The notes under the pieces are model-generated. The model ran no database searches, had not been told where the DNA came from, and saw only the letters and a program-made list of their open reading frames with translations. Both the position numbers and the translations under genes were made by a program. Source: Polyangia bacterium (GTDB lineage Bacteria; Myxococcota_A; Polyangia; Fen-1088). From it: a stretch of DNA of 64,000 nucleotides. The stretch is taken from the NCBI GenBank assembly GCA_036268875.1, contig DATATI010000039.1, forward strand, positions 1 through 64,000, given 5' to 3'. Below, one piece after another: positions 7,599 to 17,365 of the stretch (its first letter is position 1; every line of letters starts with the position of its first letter).

Positions 7599-10211
7599 TC
7601 AGCGAATCTGGATGTCGTAAGGCAATCGCGCCTCGATGCCGGCGCCGTTGCCGGCGAGCAACGGCAACAGCAAGCGCAACGGAGCGCCGCCGACGGCGCG
7701 CAAAAGGCGGGTGGGAAAATCCGCCGCCGCGGCGGCAGTCGCCACCGGTGCCGGCGCGTCGTCGTCGCTGGCTTCGATGTTGAGGCCGGTCAGCTTTTGC
7801 AGCGTGCTGGGCAGCGGGCGCGGCAACACCGTCATCTCGGCGAAACCGCCGCGGCCGATCGGAACGCCACCCAGGCGCGTGGCCTGATCGATGGCGGCGC
7901 CCAGACCGCCGATGGTGTCGACCAAACCCAGCGCCAGCGCCTGTGAGCCGGTCCAGACGTGGCCGCGGCCGATGGCGTCCACCCCGGCGGCGTTCAGACC
8001 GCGCGCGCGGCGGCCTTGCACCACAGTGTCGACGAACAGCTCGTAAAAATGCTTGATGCGATCGGCGGCCAGCTTCATCTCGTCGGGCGTCCAGGGGCGA
8101 TACGGCGACATCAGATCGGCGTATCGCCCGCGCAGATACGATTCGAACGACACGCCCAAGGTGGCGGCCAACTTCTTGACGTCCACCTTGTAAGCGAAGA
8201 TGCCGATCGATCCGGTGACCGTCGACGATTCGGCCAGGATGGTGTCGGCGCCCGCCGCGATGTAGTAGCCCCCCGACGCCGCCACGTCGCCCATCGACAC
8301 CACCACCGGCTTGCCGGCCTTGCGCAGCTGCTGCACGGCGCGCGCGATGACGTCGGAGGCGAACGCCGAACCGCCCGGGCTGTTGACCCGCAACACCACG
8401 GCGCCGATGCCTGGGTCGCGTCGGCACTGGTCCAGCGCCGTGACCAGCGTGTCCGAGCCAGACACATCGCCCAGACCCAGCGGGAAATCCTGGCTGGGAC
8501 CGTCGGCGATGGTGCCGTCGACCAGCACCACCGCCACCCGCCGGCCGCCCCAGCGCTGCGGACGCTGCGGCGACTGATCGGGATCGCTGACGTGCAGCCC
8601 GCGCTGACCGCTCAGCGCCGCCAGCACGTCGTCCAGAGTATTTTCGTCGCTGACAGCGTCGATCAGCCCCGCTTTCTGCGCGTCCAGCGGATCCAGCGAT
8701 CCTTGATCAACCACGGCCCGCACCTTTTCGTCGGTCATGCCGCGCGCCGCCCGCCCTGTCACCACAGCCTTCAGCACGCGCCCGTAAACGTCGTCCAGAA
8801 GCTGGTTCTTGTTTTCGCGCACCGGCGCCGACTGCTGGTTCATCACGAACGGCTCCATCGCGCCCTTGTATTCGGCGATGCGCACCAGGTCGACGTTCAC
8901 GCCCATGCGATCCATCAGCCCTTTGTAGAAGGTGACCGTCTGGCCCAGCCCCCGCAGCGACACCTCGCCAGCCGGGTGAACGATGATCCCGTTGCACGCG
9001 CTGGCCAGGTAGTAATCGCGCGTGGCGGGGAAGGTGGCGTACGCATACACCGGCTTGCCGCGGCCGCGCAGCGCAGCCACCAGCTCGCGCACCTCTTCGA
9101 TGCGGCCCCAGCCAATCTGAAGATTTTCGATCTTCAGCAGCACACCGGCCACGCGTTCGTCGTTGGCGGCGGCGCGCAGGGCGCGCACCACCTGCAGATA
9201 CCCGCGATCGCTGTCGACGCCGTCCAAATTGATGCGCTCGATCTTCCGCGGGGCGAACAGCGCCGGGTAACGATCGCCGCTGACCCGCACCACCAACGCC
9301 GCCCCACTGCCCGAATCGCCGACGCCGGGACGTCCCGAGCGCATGGCCACCGCCGCACCCACACGGTCGAGATCGAACCAGAAACCGGCGCTGCCGCGGT
9401 AATAGCCGTTCGAGGCGAACGCGTGGTCGGTGTTCCCGGGGATGCTCTCGAAGTCGGCGAACAACCGCAGGCCGTCGGTGATCCGCGCCGCCAAGCGGAC
9501 CCGCGCCAAGACGCTTTTCCAGGGATCGTCCTCGGTGTGGCCCGAGCCCAAGGCCAGCTCGAACCGATCGGTGCCGGTCGGGCGCAGAGCGATCTCGGCG
9601 ATCCACTGGCGCTGCAAGATGGGCTGGTTGTTCGCAGTGGGCGCCGACAGATCGCGCAGCGTCACGCCCAGCGCCAGGTGCGGGCCGGGGCGCAGGCTGA
9701 CGCCGGCGTCGAAGGTGTTGAGGCCACTGTAGAAGCCGCTGTAGAGGTGTGCCCAGTCGATGCCGAGCGCAAAGCCCCCACCCAGCTTCAAGGCGTACGA
9801 AAGTTGGAACTTGGTGTGACTGTCGATGCCCAGCGCGTCGGTTCGGGCCACGCCGGAAAGGCCGATGCCCAGGGCGCTGCGAAACACCACCGGCGCCGCC
9901 AACAACAAACCGACCCCGCGCCCCGGCAGCGGCGCATCGGTGCTGGACGCGTCGCCGGCCAGCACCAGGCTGGATCCGTTCAGCAGGCCCAGCTGCGCCG
10001 GGTTCAGCTCGATGCCCGAAGCGTCGGCGTCGCCGGCCACGCCGCTGCCCGGGATATACACCCCTTGCGTGGCGCGATAACCGATGAGGGCGTCGGTCGA
10101 TTTTTTGGCTTGCGCCTGCGCGCGCGCCCCGCTGGCGACGACGGCCGCGACGGTGATGACGATGGCCCACGCGATCCCGGCCGGCGAACAGAGGCGGCTG
10201 TCCTTGGTCAT
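7599..10211 (-). CDS. sppA: Signal peptide peptidase SppA (67K type) with extra N-terminal barrel-like region
   Basis: This 870-residue membrane-associated serine protease is predicted to cleave leftover signal peptides. Residues 1-34 form a signal peptide. Residues 40-310 are strand-rich (FQLSYALKLGGGFALGIDW) and not part of normal SppA; they resemble an outer-membrane or FadL/PorV-like domain. Residues 325-780 hold the tandem SppA repeats. The catalytic Lys-Ser dyad is present: Lys449 in EYKGAMEPF and Ser646 in AASGGYY. Usual SppA length is about 620 residues; the extra length is mainly the N-terminal domain. The start is supported by a GGGAGA site. It is divergent from the SCP2-like gene. 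Confidence 0.85.
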   Translation of the reverse strand: MTKDSRLCSPAGIAWAIVITVAAVVASGARAQAQAKKSTDALIGYRATQGVYIPGSGVAGDADASGIELNPAQLGLLNGSSLVLAGDASSTDAPLPGRGVGLLLAAPVVFRSALGIGLSGVARTDALGIDSHTKFQLSYALKLGGGFALGIDWAHLYSGFYSGLNTFDAGVSLRPGPHLALGVTLRDLSAPTANNQPILQRQWIAEIALRPTGTDRFELALGSGHTEDDPWKSVLARVRLAARITDGLRLFADFESIPGNTDHAFASNGYYRGSAGFWFDLDRVGAAVAMRSGRPGVGDSGSGAALVVRVSGDRYPALFAPRKIERINLDGVDSDRGYLQVVRALRAAANDERVAGVLLKIENLQIGWGRIEEVRELVAALRGRGKPVYAYATFPATRDYYLASACNGIIVHPAGEVSLRGLGQTVTFYKGLMDRMGVNVDLVRIAEYKGAMEPFVMNQQSAPVRENKNQLLDDVYGRVLKAVVTGRAARGMTDEKVRAVVDQGSLDPLDAQKAGLIDAVSDENTLDDVLAALSGQRGLHVSDPDQSPQRPQRWGGRRVAVVLVDGTIADGPSQDFPLGLGDVSGSDTLVTALDQCRRDPGIGAVVLRVNSPGGSAFASDVIARAVQQLRKAGKPVVVSMGDVAASGGYYIAAGADTILAESSTVTGSIGIFAYKVDVKKLAATLGVSFESYLRGRYADLMSPYRPWTPDEMKLAADRIKHFYELFVDTVVQGRRARGLNAAGVDAIGRGHVWTGSQALALGLVDTIGGLGAAIDQATRLGGVPIGRGGFAEMTVLPRPLPSTLQKLTGLNIEASDDDAPAPVATAAAAADFPTRLLRAVGGAPLRLLLPLLAGNGAGIEARLPYDIQIR

Positions 10212-10238
10212 TCGAAATCTCCCGATAGAAGGACCGGG

Positions 10239-10244
10239 AGTATA
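10239..10244 (-). promoter_or_regulatory. Possible -10 element for sppA
   Basis: On the minus strand this reads TATACT, a five-of-six match to the sigma-70 -10 box, about 28 bases upstream of the sppA ATG. There is no convincing -35 at the expected distance, so this is tentative. Confidence 0.3.
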
Positions 10245-10258
10245 GTCGGCCTTTCTTC

Positions 10259-10903
10259 ATGAGCAGCAGTTGGGATCGCCCGCCAGCCGGGATCGCCGTC
10301 GCGGATTTTTTTCGCGATTGGCTGCCCCAGGCTTTCCGTGCCTCGGGACGAACGGCGCCCGCTGATGCGCCGGTGGTGCGCGCCTCGCTGTCCGGCGAAG
10401 GGGGCGGCGCCTGGGAGCTGAACGCGCAGGGCGACGCGCTTTTGGTGCGCGCCATCGATCGCGACGCACGTTCGAACGCCTCCGACGACGCGCCCGACGT
10501 GTGGCTGCGCCAGAGCGCCGCCGATCTCCTGGCCGCCATCAGCCCCGACCCCGATCCCGATCTCCCCGAGCTCTTGCCGCCGGGCTGGAGCGTGCTGGAT
10601 CTGCTTTTTCTCGATCCGCGCGACATCCAGCTTTTGCGCCAGGTCTCCGGCCGCGTGCTGGTCGAGGTGTCGGGCCGGCGGCGGCGGCGCTGGGCCTTTG
10701 ACGTCGGCTTCGGACCGAGCGGCATCAGCGCCGGCCGTCCCCGTTCGACCATTCGTCTGGACGGCACCACCTTCGATGGCCTGCGCCGCGGAACCATTCC
10801 GCCCATGCAGGCTCTGCTGGACGGACGCCTGAAACTGGAAGGCGATCGGGCGCAGGCGATGCAGCTACTGCTGCTTCTCGGCAGCCGGCTGTCCCGGCGC
10901 TAA
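10259..10903 (+). CDS. SCP2 sterol-binding-like domain protein
   Basis: The 214-residue soluble protein has a C-terminal segment (about 160-212) containing a Gly-rich strand followed by MQALLDGRLKLEGDRAQAMQ and a leucine-rich helix. This is the signature end of SCP2/sterol-transfer domains, which bind lipids in a hydrophobic tunnel. The N-terminal 60 residues are not recognisable. Whether it binds a lipid is inference. Its 3' end overlaps the convergent kinase gene by 39 bases, and its start lies 47 bases from the sppA start. Confidence 0.6.
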   Translation: MSSSWDRPPAGIAVADFFRDWLPQAFRASGRTAPADAPVVRASLSGEGGGAWELNAQGDALLVRAIDRDARSNASDDAPDVWLRQSAADLLAAISPDPDPDLPELLPPGWSVLDLLFLDPRDIQLLRQVSGRVLVEVSGRRRRRWAFDVGFGPSGISAGRPRSTIRLDGTTFDGLRRGTIPPMQALLDGRLKLEGDRAQAMQLLLLLGSRLSRR

Positions 10904-13900
10904 CGGCAGATCTTCGCCCGACTGCACCGGCTGCGGGTTGTTCAGATCGTCGCCGGGCGCCACCGGACGCGGGGCCACCGCCCGCCGCCGCGGGCGCCGC
11001 GCTTCATCGCCCGCCGCGGTCGTCGCACCCGGCAGGTGCGCGCGCACCCGGGACAGCGCCCGCTTGACGGTGGTGTCTCCCGGACGCAAGGCCAGCGCCT
11101 TTTGCAACGGCACCACCGCATTCGCCCAGTCGCGCGCCCCGGCCAGCGACAAGCCCAACAGCGCCTGCCCGTCGGCATCGGCGGCGGCGAACCGCAGTGA
11201 TTCGCGGGCCCAGTCGGCGGCCTCGGCGGCCTGACCGGCGCCGAGGGCTGCCTCGCCTCGCTGCCGCAACGATCGGGCAAACGCCTCGGCGTTGGCCGCG
11301 GCACCGTCGACGGTGCGGGCTAACTCGAACAAAACGACCGCCTCTTCGCGCTTGCCCGCGGCCACCGCCGCCGCCGAACGCGCCTCGAGACCGGTGGCCG
11401 CCGCGCGCGCCAGCTCGTCCGCTGCCGGTTGCGCGCCATCCTGGGCCAGCGCGGCCAGCGTCGCTTGCAGCGCGGGCACGTCGGCGGCGCCAAAGGTCGG
11501 GCGGCGGACCAGAGCGCTCGCCTGACTGGTCAGCGCCGCCACGCGCGCCGTCCGTTCACCCGCTGCGTTGGTCTTGGCCACCGGCGCCGACGCGGGCGTC
11601 GTCGACGTTGTCGCAGTGGCGGCCGTGATCGCCACCGACGACGGCGCCGCAGGCTGTCCGCGCAGCCAGGGAATGCGCTGATACGCCACCGCCGAGACGA
11701 TGCCCACCACCGCCAGCACCGCCATGGTCGCCACCACGCGCATGCCCGACGCAGGCGACACCACCGGCGCCGCGCGCGGCGCGGTCAGATCCAACGCCCC
11801 ACCGGCGCCGGCCGGAACCAGCCCGCGCGGCACCACCACCAGCGGCGGCGGCGTCGGCGTCGGCGAGCGGCCCATCAGCGTGCTGGTGCGGGCGGCCGAG
11901 ACATCGATGGTCCCGGCCAGACGCGCCAGCCCGACCAGCGCGCCTGTCATGGGCGTCGGTAGCGGCGGCACGCCCAGCGCGTTCGGATCGCCGCCGCCCT
12001 CTTCGGGCGAAGAATCCAGGGCAAAGTTGCGGCGAAACGAACCGCTCGGCGTCTCGGTGCGGGCCGGATCGCGAAAGCCCAGCAGATCGGCGACGGCGCG
12101 GGGCCGGCCCCACAGGCTCTTGGTCAACTCGTATTCCAGCTGGGCCATGGTCTGATAGCGCTGCGACGGATCACGATGCAACGAGCGCAAGATGATGTCG
12201 TCCAGGTCGTCCGGCAGGGTGGGCAGAATCTCGCGCGGGCGCCGCAGCACCGACGGTGACGGGCTGGCGCCGGCCGCGCCGTCAGGTTGCACCCCGCCCA
12301 GGTGCGGCGGCGAGCCCAGCAGCATCTCGTACAGCAAGGCCCCGACTGAATAAATATCCGAGCGGCGATCGGCCGGCTCGCCGGTGGCTTGTTCGGGCGC
12401 CATGTACTCCGGCGTGCCCATGGCCATCCCGGGGTTGGTCAGCCGCCGCGAGTTGCGGTTCAAGCTGCGGGCGATGCCGAAGTCCAGCACCTTGACGAAA
12501 TCCGCCTGCCCGTCGCGCGACACCAGAAAAATATTCTCCGGCTTCAGATCGCGGTGGATGACCCCGGCGGCGTGGGCCGCGTGCAAAGCGCGGCAGATCT
12601 GAATGGCGATCTGCACGGCGCGCTCGGGTTCGATCCGCCGTTCCAGCGACAACACGTCGGCGAGATCGATGCCGTCGAGGTGTTCCATCGCGAAGTAAGC
12701 GCAGCCCTCTTCGGTGGTGCCGAAGTCGGTGACGTCGATGATGTTCGGGTGGCCGATGCGCGACGCCGCCCGCGCCTCGCGCCGAAATCTTTCCACCAGA
12801 TCCTGCTGCCGCGAGAACACCGGGTGCAGGATCTTCACCGCCACGCCCTTGCCGATGCCGACGTGCTCGCCGGCGTAAACCGTGCCCATGCCGCCCTCGC
12901 CGATCTGGCGGAGGATGCGATAGCGGCCGTCGATGACCCGGCCGATGAAGCTGGGCGGCGGGCCGTTGGGCACGGGCGTGGACGTCGGTCCCGTACCGCT
13001 GGACGTGGCTGTGCGCCACACCTTGGTCGGCTCTTCCCCTTCCGCGACAGGCAGGGGCGCGGCGGTGGCGGCCGACGGTTGCGGCGTCGCTGGGTTGGGT
13101 CGGTCGCGCGGCGTCGGCGTGAGGTCCGCGGACGGCTCGATTTCTCCGTGCAGCACCGAGATGCGGGCCTTGAGCAAACGCTCGCGTTCGTCGTGCTCCT
13201 CGCGAATGATCGACCCGTAAAGGCCCCGTAAAAAATCGGCCGCCCGTTCGGCGTCGGCGCGAGGGGCGACGTGGGCGATGGCCTCGGACAGGGCCAGCCG
13301 CATCTCGTCGGCGCTTTGAAAGCGCAGGTTCCGGTTCGGGGCCAGGGCACGCATGGCGATGGCATCCAGCTCGGGCGTGATCCACGGGGCGCGCATCGAC
13401 GGCGGCAGCGGCTTCGGATGCCGCACCATCGACAGCGCGGTGACCGGATCGACGTTGGCCAGCTGAAAATACTGCTGGCCGGTCAAGAGCTCCCACAGAA
13501 CGATGCCCAGGCTGTAGATGTCCGTGCGCGCGTCGGCCACCTCGCCGCGGGCCTGCTCGGGCGCCAGATAGGACGCCCGCCCGAACACCACGCCGGGCGA
13601 GGTGTGTTCCTGCTTCAGCACGCTGCGCGCGAGGCCAAAGTCAGTCAGCTTCACCTCGCCGAAATAACTGAGGAGGATGTTCGGCGGGGCCACGTCGCGA
13701 TGAACCAGGTGCAGCTCGCCGTAGCTGTGCACGTAGGACAGCGCGCGGGCCAGCTCGCGTACGATGTGCAGCGCCACGTCGAGGGGGATGCGGGTGCGGG
13801 TACGGACGCAGCGGTTCCAGATCTCGCGCAGGTCCTTGCCTTCGATCAGCTCCATGGCGATGTAGAACTCGCCATCCACGTCGCCGGCGTCGAAGGTCAG

Positions 13901-14125
13901 CACCAGATTGGCGTGCGACAGCCGCAGCACCACCTTGGCCTCGTCCAGGAATCGGTTCGCCTTGGCCCGATCGGTCTTCTCGGTCAGAACCTTCTTGATG
14001 ACGCAGAGCTTTTCAAACCCACCGACCTCGCCGGCGGCAGCGACGTAGATCTCCCCCATTCCGCCGCGCGCCAAGGGCTTGAGCAGGACGTATTTGCCGA
14101 ACCGTTTCGGGTACCGTTCCGCCAT
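10865..14125 (-). CDS. Dual-kinase-domain Ser/Thr protein kinase with TM and TPR-like tail
   Basis: I use the ATG at 14125 (MAERYPKRFG), which follows a GGGAAG site, rather than a TTG seven codons upstream. Numbering from that TTG: kinase 1 spans about 15-290 (GGMGEIY loop, Lys51, HRD 149-151, DFG 169-171, LAPE) and kinase 2 about 403-680 (GEGGMGTVY, Lys438, HRD 531-533, DFG 555-557, MAPE). A Pro/Thr-rich linker follows. One membrane helix lies at 803-822. A helical, TPR-like periplasmic part (865-1040) and a Pro-rich tail complete the protein. Both kinase domains keep all catalytic residues; kinase 1 has the unusual HRDVAPPN catalytic loop. It is a paralogue of the next gene upstream, 85 bases away. 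Confidence 0.9.
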   Translation of the reverse strand: MAERYPKRFGKYVLLKPLARGGMGEIYVAAAGEVGGFEKLCVIKKVLTEKTDRAKANRFLDEAKVVLRLSHANLVLTFDAGDVDGEFYIAMELIEGKDLREIWNRCVRTRTRIPLDVALHIVRELARALSYVHSYGELHLVHRDVAPPNILLSYFGEVKLTDFGLARSVLKQEHTSPGVVFGRASYLAPEQARGEVADARTDIYSLGIVLWELLTGQQYFQLANVDPVTALSMVRHPKPLPPSMRAPWITPELDAIAMRALAPNRNLRFQSADEMRLALSEAIAHVAPRADAERAADFLRGLYGSIIREEHDERERLLKARISVLHGEIEPSADLTPTPRDRPNPATPQPSAATAAPLPVAEGEEPTKVWRTATSSGTGPTSTPVPNGPPPSFIGRVIDGRYRILRQIGEGGMGTVYAGEHVGIGKGVAVKILHPVFSRQQDLVERFRREARAASRIGHPNIIDVTDFGTTEEGCAYFAMEHLDGIDLADVLSLERRIEPERAVQIAIQICRALHAAHAAGVIHRDLKPENIFLVSRDGQADFVKVLDFGIARSLNRNSRRLTNPGMAMGTPEYMAPEQATGEPADRRSDIYSVGALLYEMLLGSPPHLGGVQPDGAAGASPSPSVLRRPREILPTLPDDLDDIILRSLHRDPSQRYQTMAQLEYELTKSLWGRPRAVADLLGFRDPARTETPSGSFRRNFALDSSPEEGGGDPNALGVPPLPTPMTGALVGLARLAGTIDVSAARTSTLMGRSPTPTPPPLVVVPRGLVPAGAGGALDLTAPRAAPVVSPASGMRVVATMAVLAVVGIVSAVAYQRIPWLRGQPAAPSSVAITAATATTSTTPASAPVAKTNAAGERTARVAALTSQASALVRRPTFGAADVPALQATLAALAQDGAQPAADELARAAATGLEARSAAAVAAGKREEAVVLFELARTVDGAAANAEAFARSLRQRGEAALGAGQAAEAADWARESLRFAAADADGQALLGLSLAGARDWANAVVPLQKALALRPGDTTVKRALSRVRAHLPGATTAAGDEARRPRRRAVAPRPVAPGDDLNNPQPVQSGEDLPLAPGQPAAEKQQ

Positions 14126-14210
14126 GTCTTCCCGGGCCAGAACCAACCGAATCGTAGAACATCACGGGCGGCCAGGCGAGCCATTCCCGCGACGAAAACG
14201 GTGGGTGCGT

Positions 14211-17200
14211 TCACATTCTCTTGTTCGCCAGCACCAGGCCGCTGCGGGCGCTGGCGTTGCCGGGGTCCAGCTTCAGGGCGTCTTCGTAGGCCCTGGCCGC
14301 TTCTTTGTACTGATTCAGCCGGAAGTGAGCGTCGCCAAGCAGGACCCGGGCCCGCACGCCCCCGCCGCGATCGGCGGCCAGCTGGGCTGATCTCACCGCG
14401 TCACCGTAGTGTTTTTCTTGGAAGGCGATCTCGGCCAGGCCCACCAGCGCGGCCGCCTTGTCGCGACGCGACTTGGTCAGCTTGGTGAAGATCTCGCCTG
14501 CCTCCACGAAGCGCTCGGCGCGCAGGAGGCGCTCGCCTTCATCCAAGAGTTTGCGGTTGTCCGCGGCGCTGGGACCGCGGGTGGCGCGCGATGTGGCGGC
14601 GCGGGGGGAATCGCCTTCGTCCTTGGCCACCGTTGCTTCCTTGTCTTTGTCCCGGTCTGCCTCGGCGGCTTGCGCTTTCTTGGCTTCATCCTTGGCGGCG
14701 GCGATCGCCGGATCGGGCGCCGCCACCGCGGGCAAAGGCTCGGCCGCCGCGGACACGGCCGGGGACGGGGCGGCCGCCATTGCCGTTTGCGACGCGGCGC
14801 TGGTGTCCGGTCGGTGCTTGGCGTGGCCGGCCCCGAAGACCACCGTGAAGGCCAGGGCCAATCCCACCGTGCCGCCCGCGGCGACGATGGTGACCTTCTT
14901 GCGATCCCAGGTCCGCACGCGCGCCGCCAGGCCGGCCAGGCTCAGCGCTGGCGCCGGCGCATCGACGTTCAGCGGACGCGGCGTGCGCAGCGGTCCAAGG
15001 TCCCGCTCGGTGCGCGGCTGCATGGGAAAATACACCGTCAACAGGCGCTGGATCTCTTGTTCCAGCTCGACCATGGTCTGCGGCCGTTCCGCTGGATCCT
15101 TGGCCAGCGCGCGCATGATCAGCGCCTCGATTTCGGGCGGCACGTCAGCGCGCAGCGCCGACAGCGGGGCCGGAGATTGGTTGGCCTTCTTGTGCAGGAT
15201 CTCCATGAAATTCGAGCCCTCATAAGGGGGGTTGCCCGTCAGCATCTCGTAGAGAATCCCGCCCACTGCATAAATATCCGAGCGCGGATCGGCCGGCTTG
15301 CCCGCCGCTTGCTCCGGCGCCATGTACTCCGGCGTCCCCATGGTCATGCCGGGATGGGTGAGACGCCGCGACGACTGACCCTGGCCGTTCTTGTCTTCGC
15401 GCTCCGGGCTCTTGGCGATGCCGAAGTCCAGCACCTTGACGAAGTCCTTTTGTCCGTCGCGCGACAGGATCAAAACGTTCTCTGGCTTCAGATCGCGGTG
15501 GATGACGCTGACGTCGTGCGCGGCCTGCAAGGCGCGGCACACCTGCGCGGTGATCAGCAGGGCGCGGGCGACGTCCAGGCGCTTCTCGCGGAAGATGATC
15601 TCGCCCAGCTCCTTGCCTTCGATGTACTCCATCACGAAGAAGAAGGCGCCATCGTCGGTGGTGCCCGAATCGGTGACGTCGACGACGTTGGGGTGCGAGA
15701 TCTTCGAGGCCGCCCGGGCCTCGCGGCGCAGGCGTTCCACCAGATCCGGCGTCTGGCTGTACGCCGGGTGCAAGATCTTCAGGGCCACGCGTTTGCCGAT
15801 GTCGATGTGCTCGGCTTCGTAGACGCGGCCCATCCCGCCCTCGCCGGACAGCCGCCGCACCTGGTAACGGCCGCCGATCACCGACCCCACCACCGACGAC
15901 GATTTGCCGGCGGCGTTGCCTTCCGATTGTAGCAACGAGGACGACAACGACGCCGGCTCTGACGGCGACGACGGATCCATTGTCTTCTTGTTCAGGCGAT
16001 TGTCGTGGCGGCCAGGGCCGGCGACCACGGTGCCCCGCTCGCGGCGCGCCTCCACCTCGCCCTCGGCCTTCGCCGCCGGCATGGTGGGGGCGGTGGGGGC
16101 CGGCGGCGAAGTGAGTTTATTGGCGACGGGCGGGCGCGGCGGCGGGGCTTTTCCTGGCAGGGGCGGCGGCACGGGAACCGCCGCGGCGGGAGGACGCGGG
16201 GGCGGCGACCTGGCCGCTCTCGCCGCGCCGCCGTCGGCGAAGGCCTCGAGCGCTTCCTTCATTTGCTCTTCGCGCTCGCGCCGTTCGCTCTCGATGTCCT
16301 CGTCGTAAAGATCGCGTAAAAATTTCGAGACCCTCACGGCGTCCGTGGCGGGAGCGGTCTGGGCCAGGTAGGCCGCCAGATCTTGCCGCAGCTCCTCACA
16401 GTTGGCGTAGCGATCCTTGAGCTCGGGCGCCAGCGCCTTGCCGGCGATGCGATCCAGCTCGGCCGGCACGCGCGACGCCTTCTTCGACGGCGCCACCACC
16501 ACCGGGTTGCGCACCCGGTTCAAAAGCTCGTCGGCCGGCGCGTCCTGCCCGTTCGGGCCCGGCTTGGTCGACGGGAAAACCTGGCGGCCGGTCAAGAGTT
16601 CCCAAAGAATGATCCCCGCCGCGTAGAGATCCGTACGCGCGTCCAGCGGCTCGCCGCGCGCTTGCTCGGGCGACATATAGCTGACCTTGCCGTAGATGAT
16701 CCCGGGCGCGGTCTTTTCCAGCTTCAACGTCGACGCAGCCAGACCAAAGTCGGTCAGCCTCACCTCGCCGCTGTACGACAGCAGCACGTTGGGCGGTGAG
16801 ACGTCGCGATGAACCAGCTTGATGTCCCCGAACGTGTGCGCGTAGTGCAGCCCGCGCGCAAGCTCCTTGACGATGTGCGCGGCGACGTCGATGGGAAAGG
16901 CGATCCCTTTTTTCGCGCACCGGTTCCAGGTGTTGCGCAGGTCCCGCCCTTCGACGAAGTCCATGGCCAGATAGATCTCGCCTTCGACCTGCCCCGAATC
17001 GAACACCGGCACCAGGTTGCCGTGTGAAAGACGCACCACCACTTTCGCTTCGTCGCGAAACCGCGCCAGATATTCCTTGTCCGCCAGGTGCGGCAGCACG
17101 GTCTTGATGACGCACAGCTTGGCCGTCTCTTGGGTGCCCGAGAGAGCCAAATAAAGAGCGCCCATTCCGCCGCGCGCCAAAGGCCGCAGCAGAACATACG

Positions 17201-17228
17201 ACCCGAACCTCCGGGGAAAGCCGGTCAT
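14211..17228 (-). CDS. Second dual-kinase-domain Ser/Thr protein kinase with TM and TPR tail
   Basis: The start is taken at the ATG at 17228 (MTGFPRRFGSY), matching the paralogue; a frame extension to 17345 would overlap the divergent regulator's promoter region. Numbering from that extension: kinase 1 is about 48-330 (GGMGALY, Lys81, HRD 179-181, DFG 199-201), kinase 2 about 490-770 (GEGGMGRVY, Lys523, HRD 616-618, DFG 640-642). A membrane helix lies at 818-838. A charged Ala/Lys/Asp linker leads to TPR-like repeats at 925-1040. Both kinase domains look catalytically complete. Kinase 1 again has a variant HRDVSPPN loop, so the two N-terminal kinases form one subfamily and the two C-terminal kinases another. 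Confidence 0.9.
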   Translation of the reverse strand: MTGFPRRFGSYVLLRPLARGGMGALYLALSGTQETAKLCVIKTVLPHLADKEYLARFRDEAKVVVRLSHGNLVPVFDSGQVEGEIYLAMDFVEGRDLRNTWNRCAKKGIAFPIDVAAHIVKELARGLHYAHTFGDIKLVHRDVSPPNVLLSYSGEVRLTDFGLAASTLKLEKTAPGIIYGKVSYMSPEQARGEPLDARTDLYAAGIILWELLTGRQVFPSTKPGPNGQDAPADELLNRVRNPVVVAPSKKASRVPAELDRIAGKALAPELKDRYANCEELRQDLAAYLAQTAPATDAVRVSKFLRDLYDEDIESERREREEQMKEALEAFADGGAARAARSPPPRPPAAAVPVPPPLPGKAPPPRPPVANKLTSPPAPTAPTMPAAKAEGEVEARRERGTVVAGPGRHDNRLNKKTMDPSSPSEPASLSSSLLQSEGNAAGKSSSVVGSVIGGRYQVRRLSGEGGMGRVYEAEHIDIGKRVALKILHPAYSQTPDLVERLRREARAASKISHPNVVDVTDSGTTDDGAFFFVMEYIEGKELGEIIFREKRLDVARALLITAQVCRALQAAHDVSVIHRDLKPENVLILSRDGQKDFVKVLDFGIAKSPEREDKNGQGQSSRRLTHPGMTMGTPEYMAPEQAAGKPADPRSDIYAVGGILYEMLTGNPPYEGSNFMEILHKKANQSPAPLSALRADVPPEIEALIMRALAKDPAERPQTMVELEQEIQRLLTVYFPMQPRTERDLGPLRTPRPLNVDAPAPALSLAGLAARVRTWDRKKVTIVAAGGTVGLALAFTVVFGAGHAKHRPDTSAASQTAMAAAPSPAVSAAAEPLPAVAAPDPAIAAAKDEAKKAQAAEADRDKDKEATVAKDEGDSPRAATSRATRGPSAADNRKLLDEGERLLRAERFVEAGEIFTKLTKSRRDKAAALVGLAEIAFQEKHYGDAVRSAQLAADRGGGVRARVLLGDAHFRLNQYKEAARAYEDALKLDPGNASARSGLVLANKRM

Positions 17229-17365
17229 GCCGCGATTCCAGTCGGCGATCTTATCAGTTTGTGCAAGTGCGGACAGTTCATCCCCTTTGCGTGGACGGCC
17301 TCGTCCCGCCAGTGCTAAGTTTGCGGATTCTGCCGGACTGCGCATCAGACCGGAAGGACTTGGAG

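Noticed and set aside
7959-10262. 767-codon plus-strand open frame
   Set aside because: Shadow of sppA; no recognisable domain and biased His/Arg/Gln composition.
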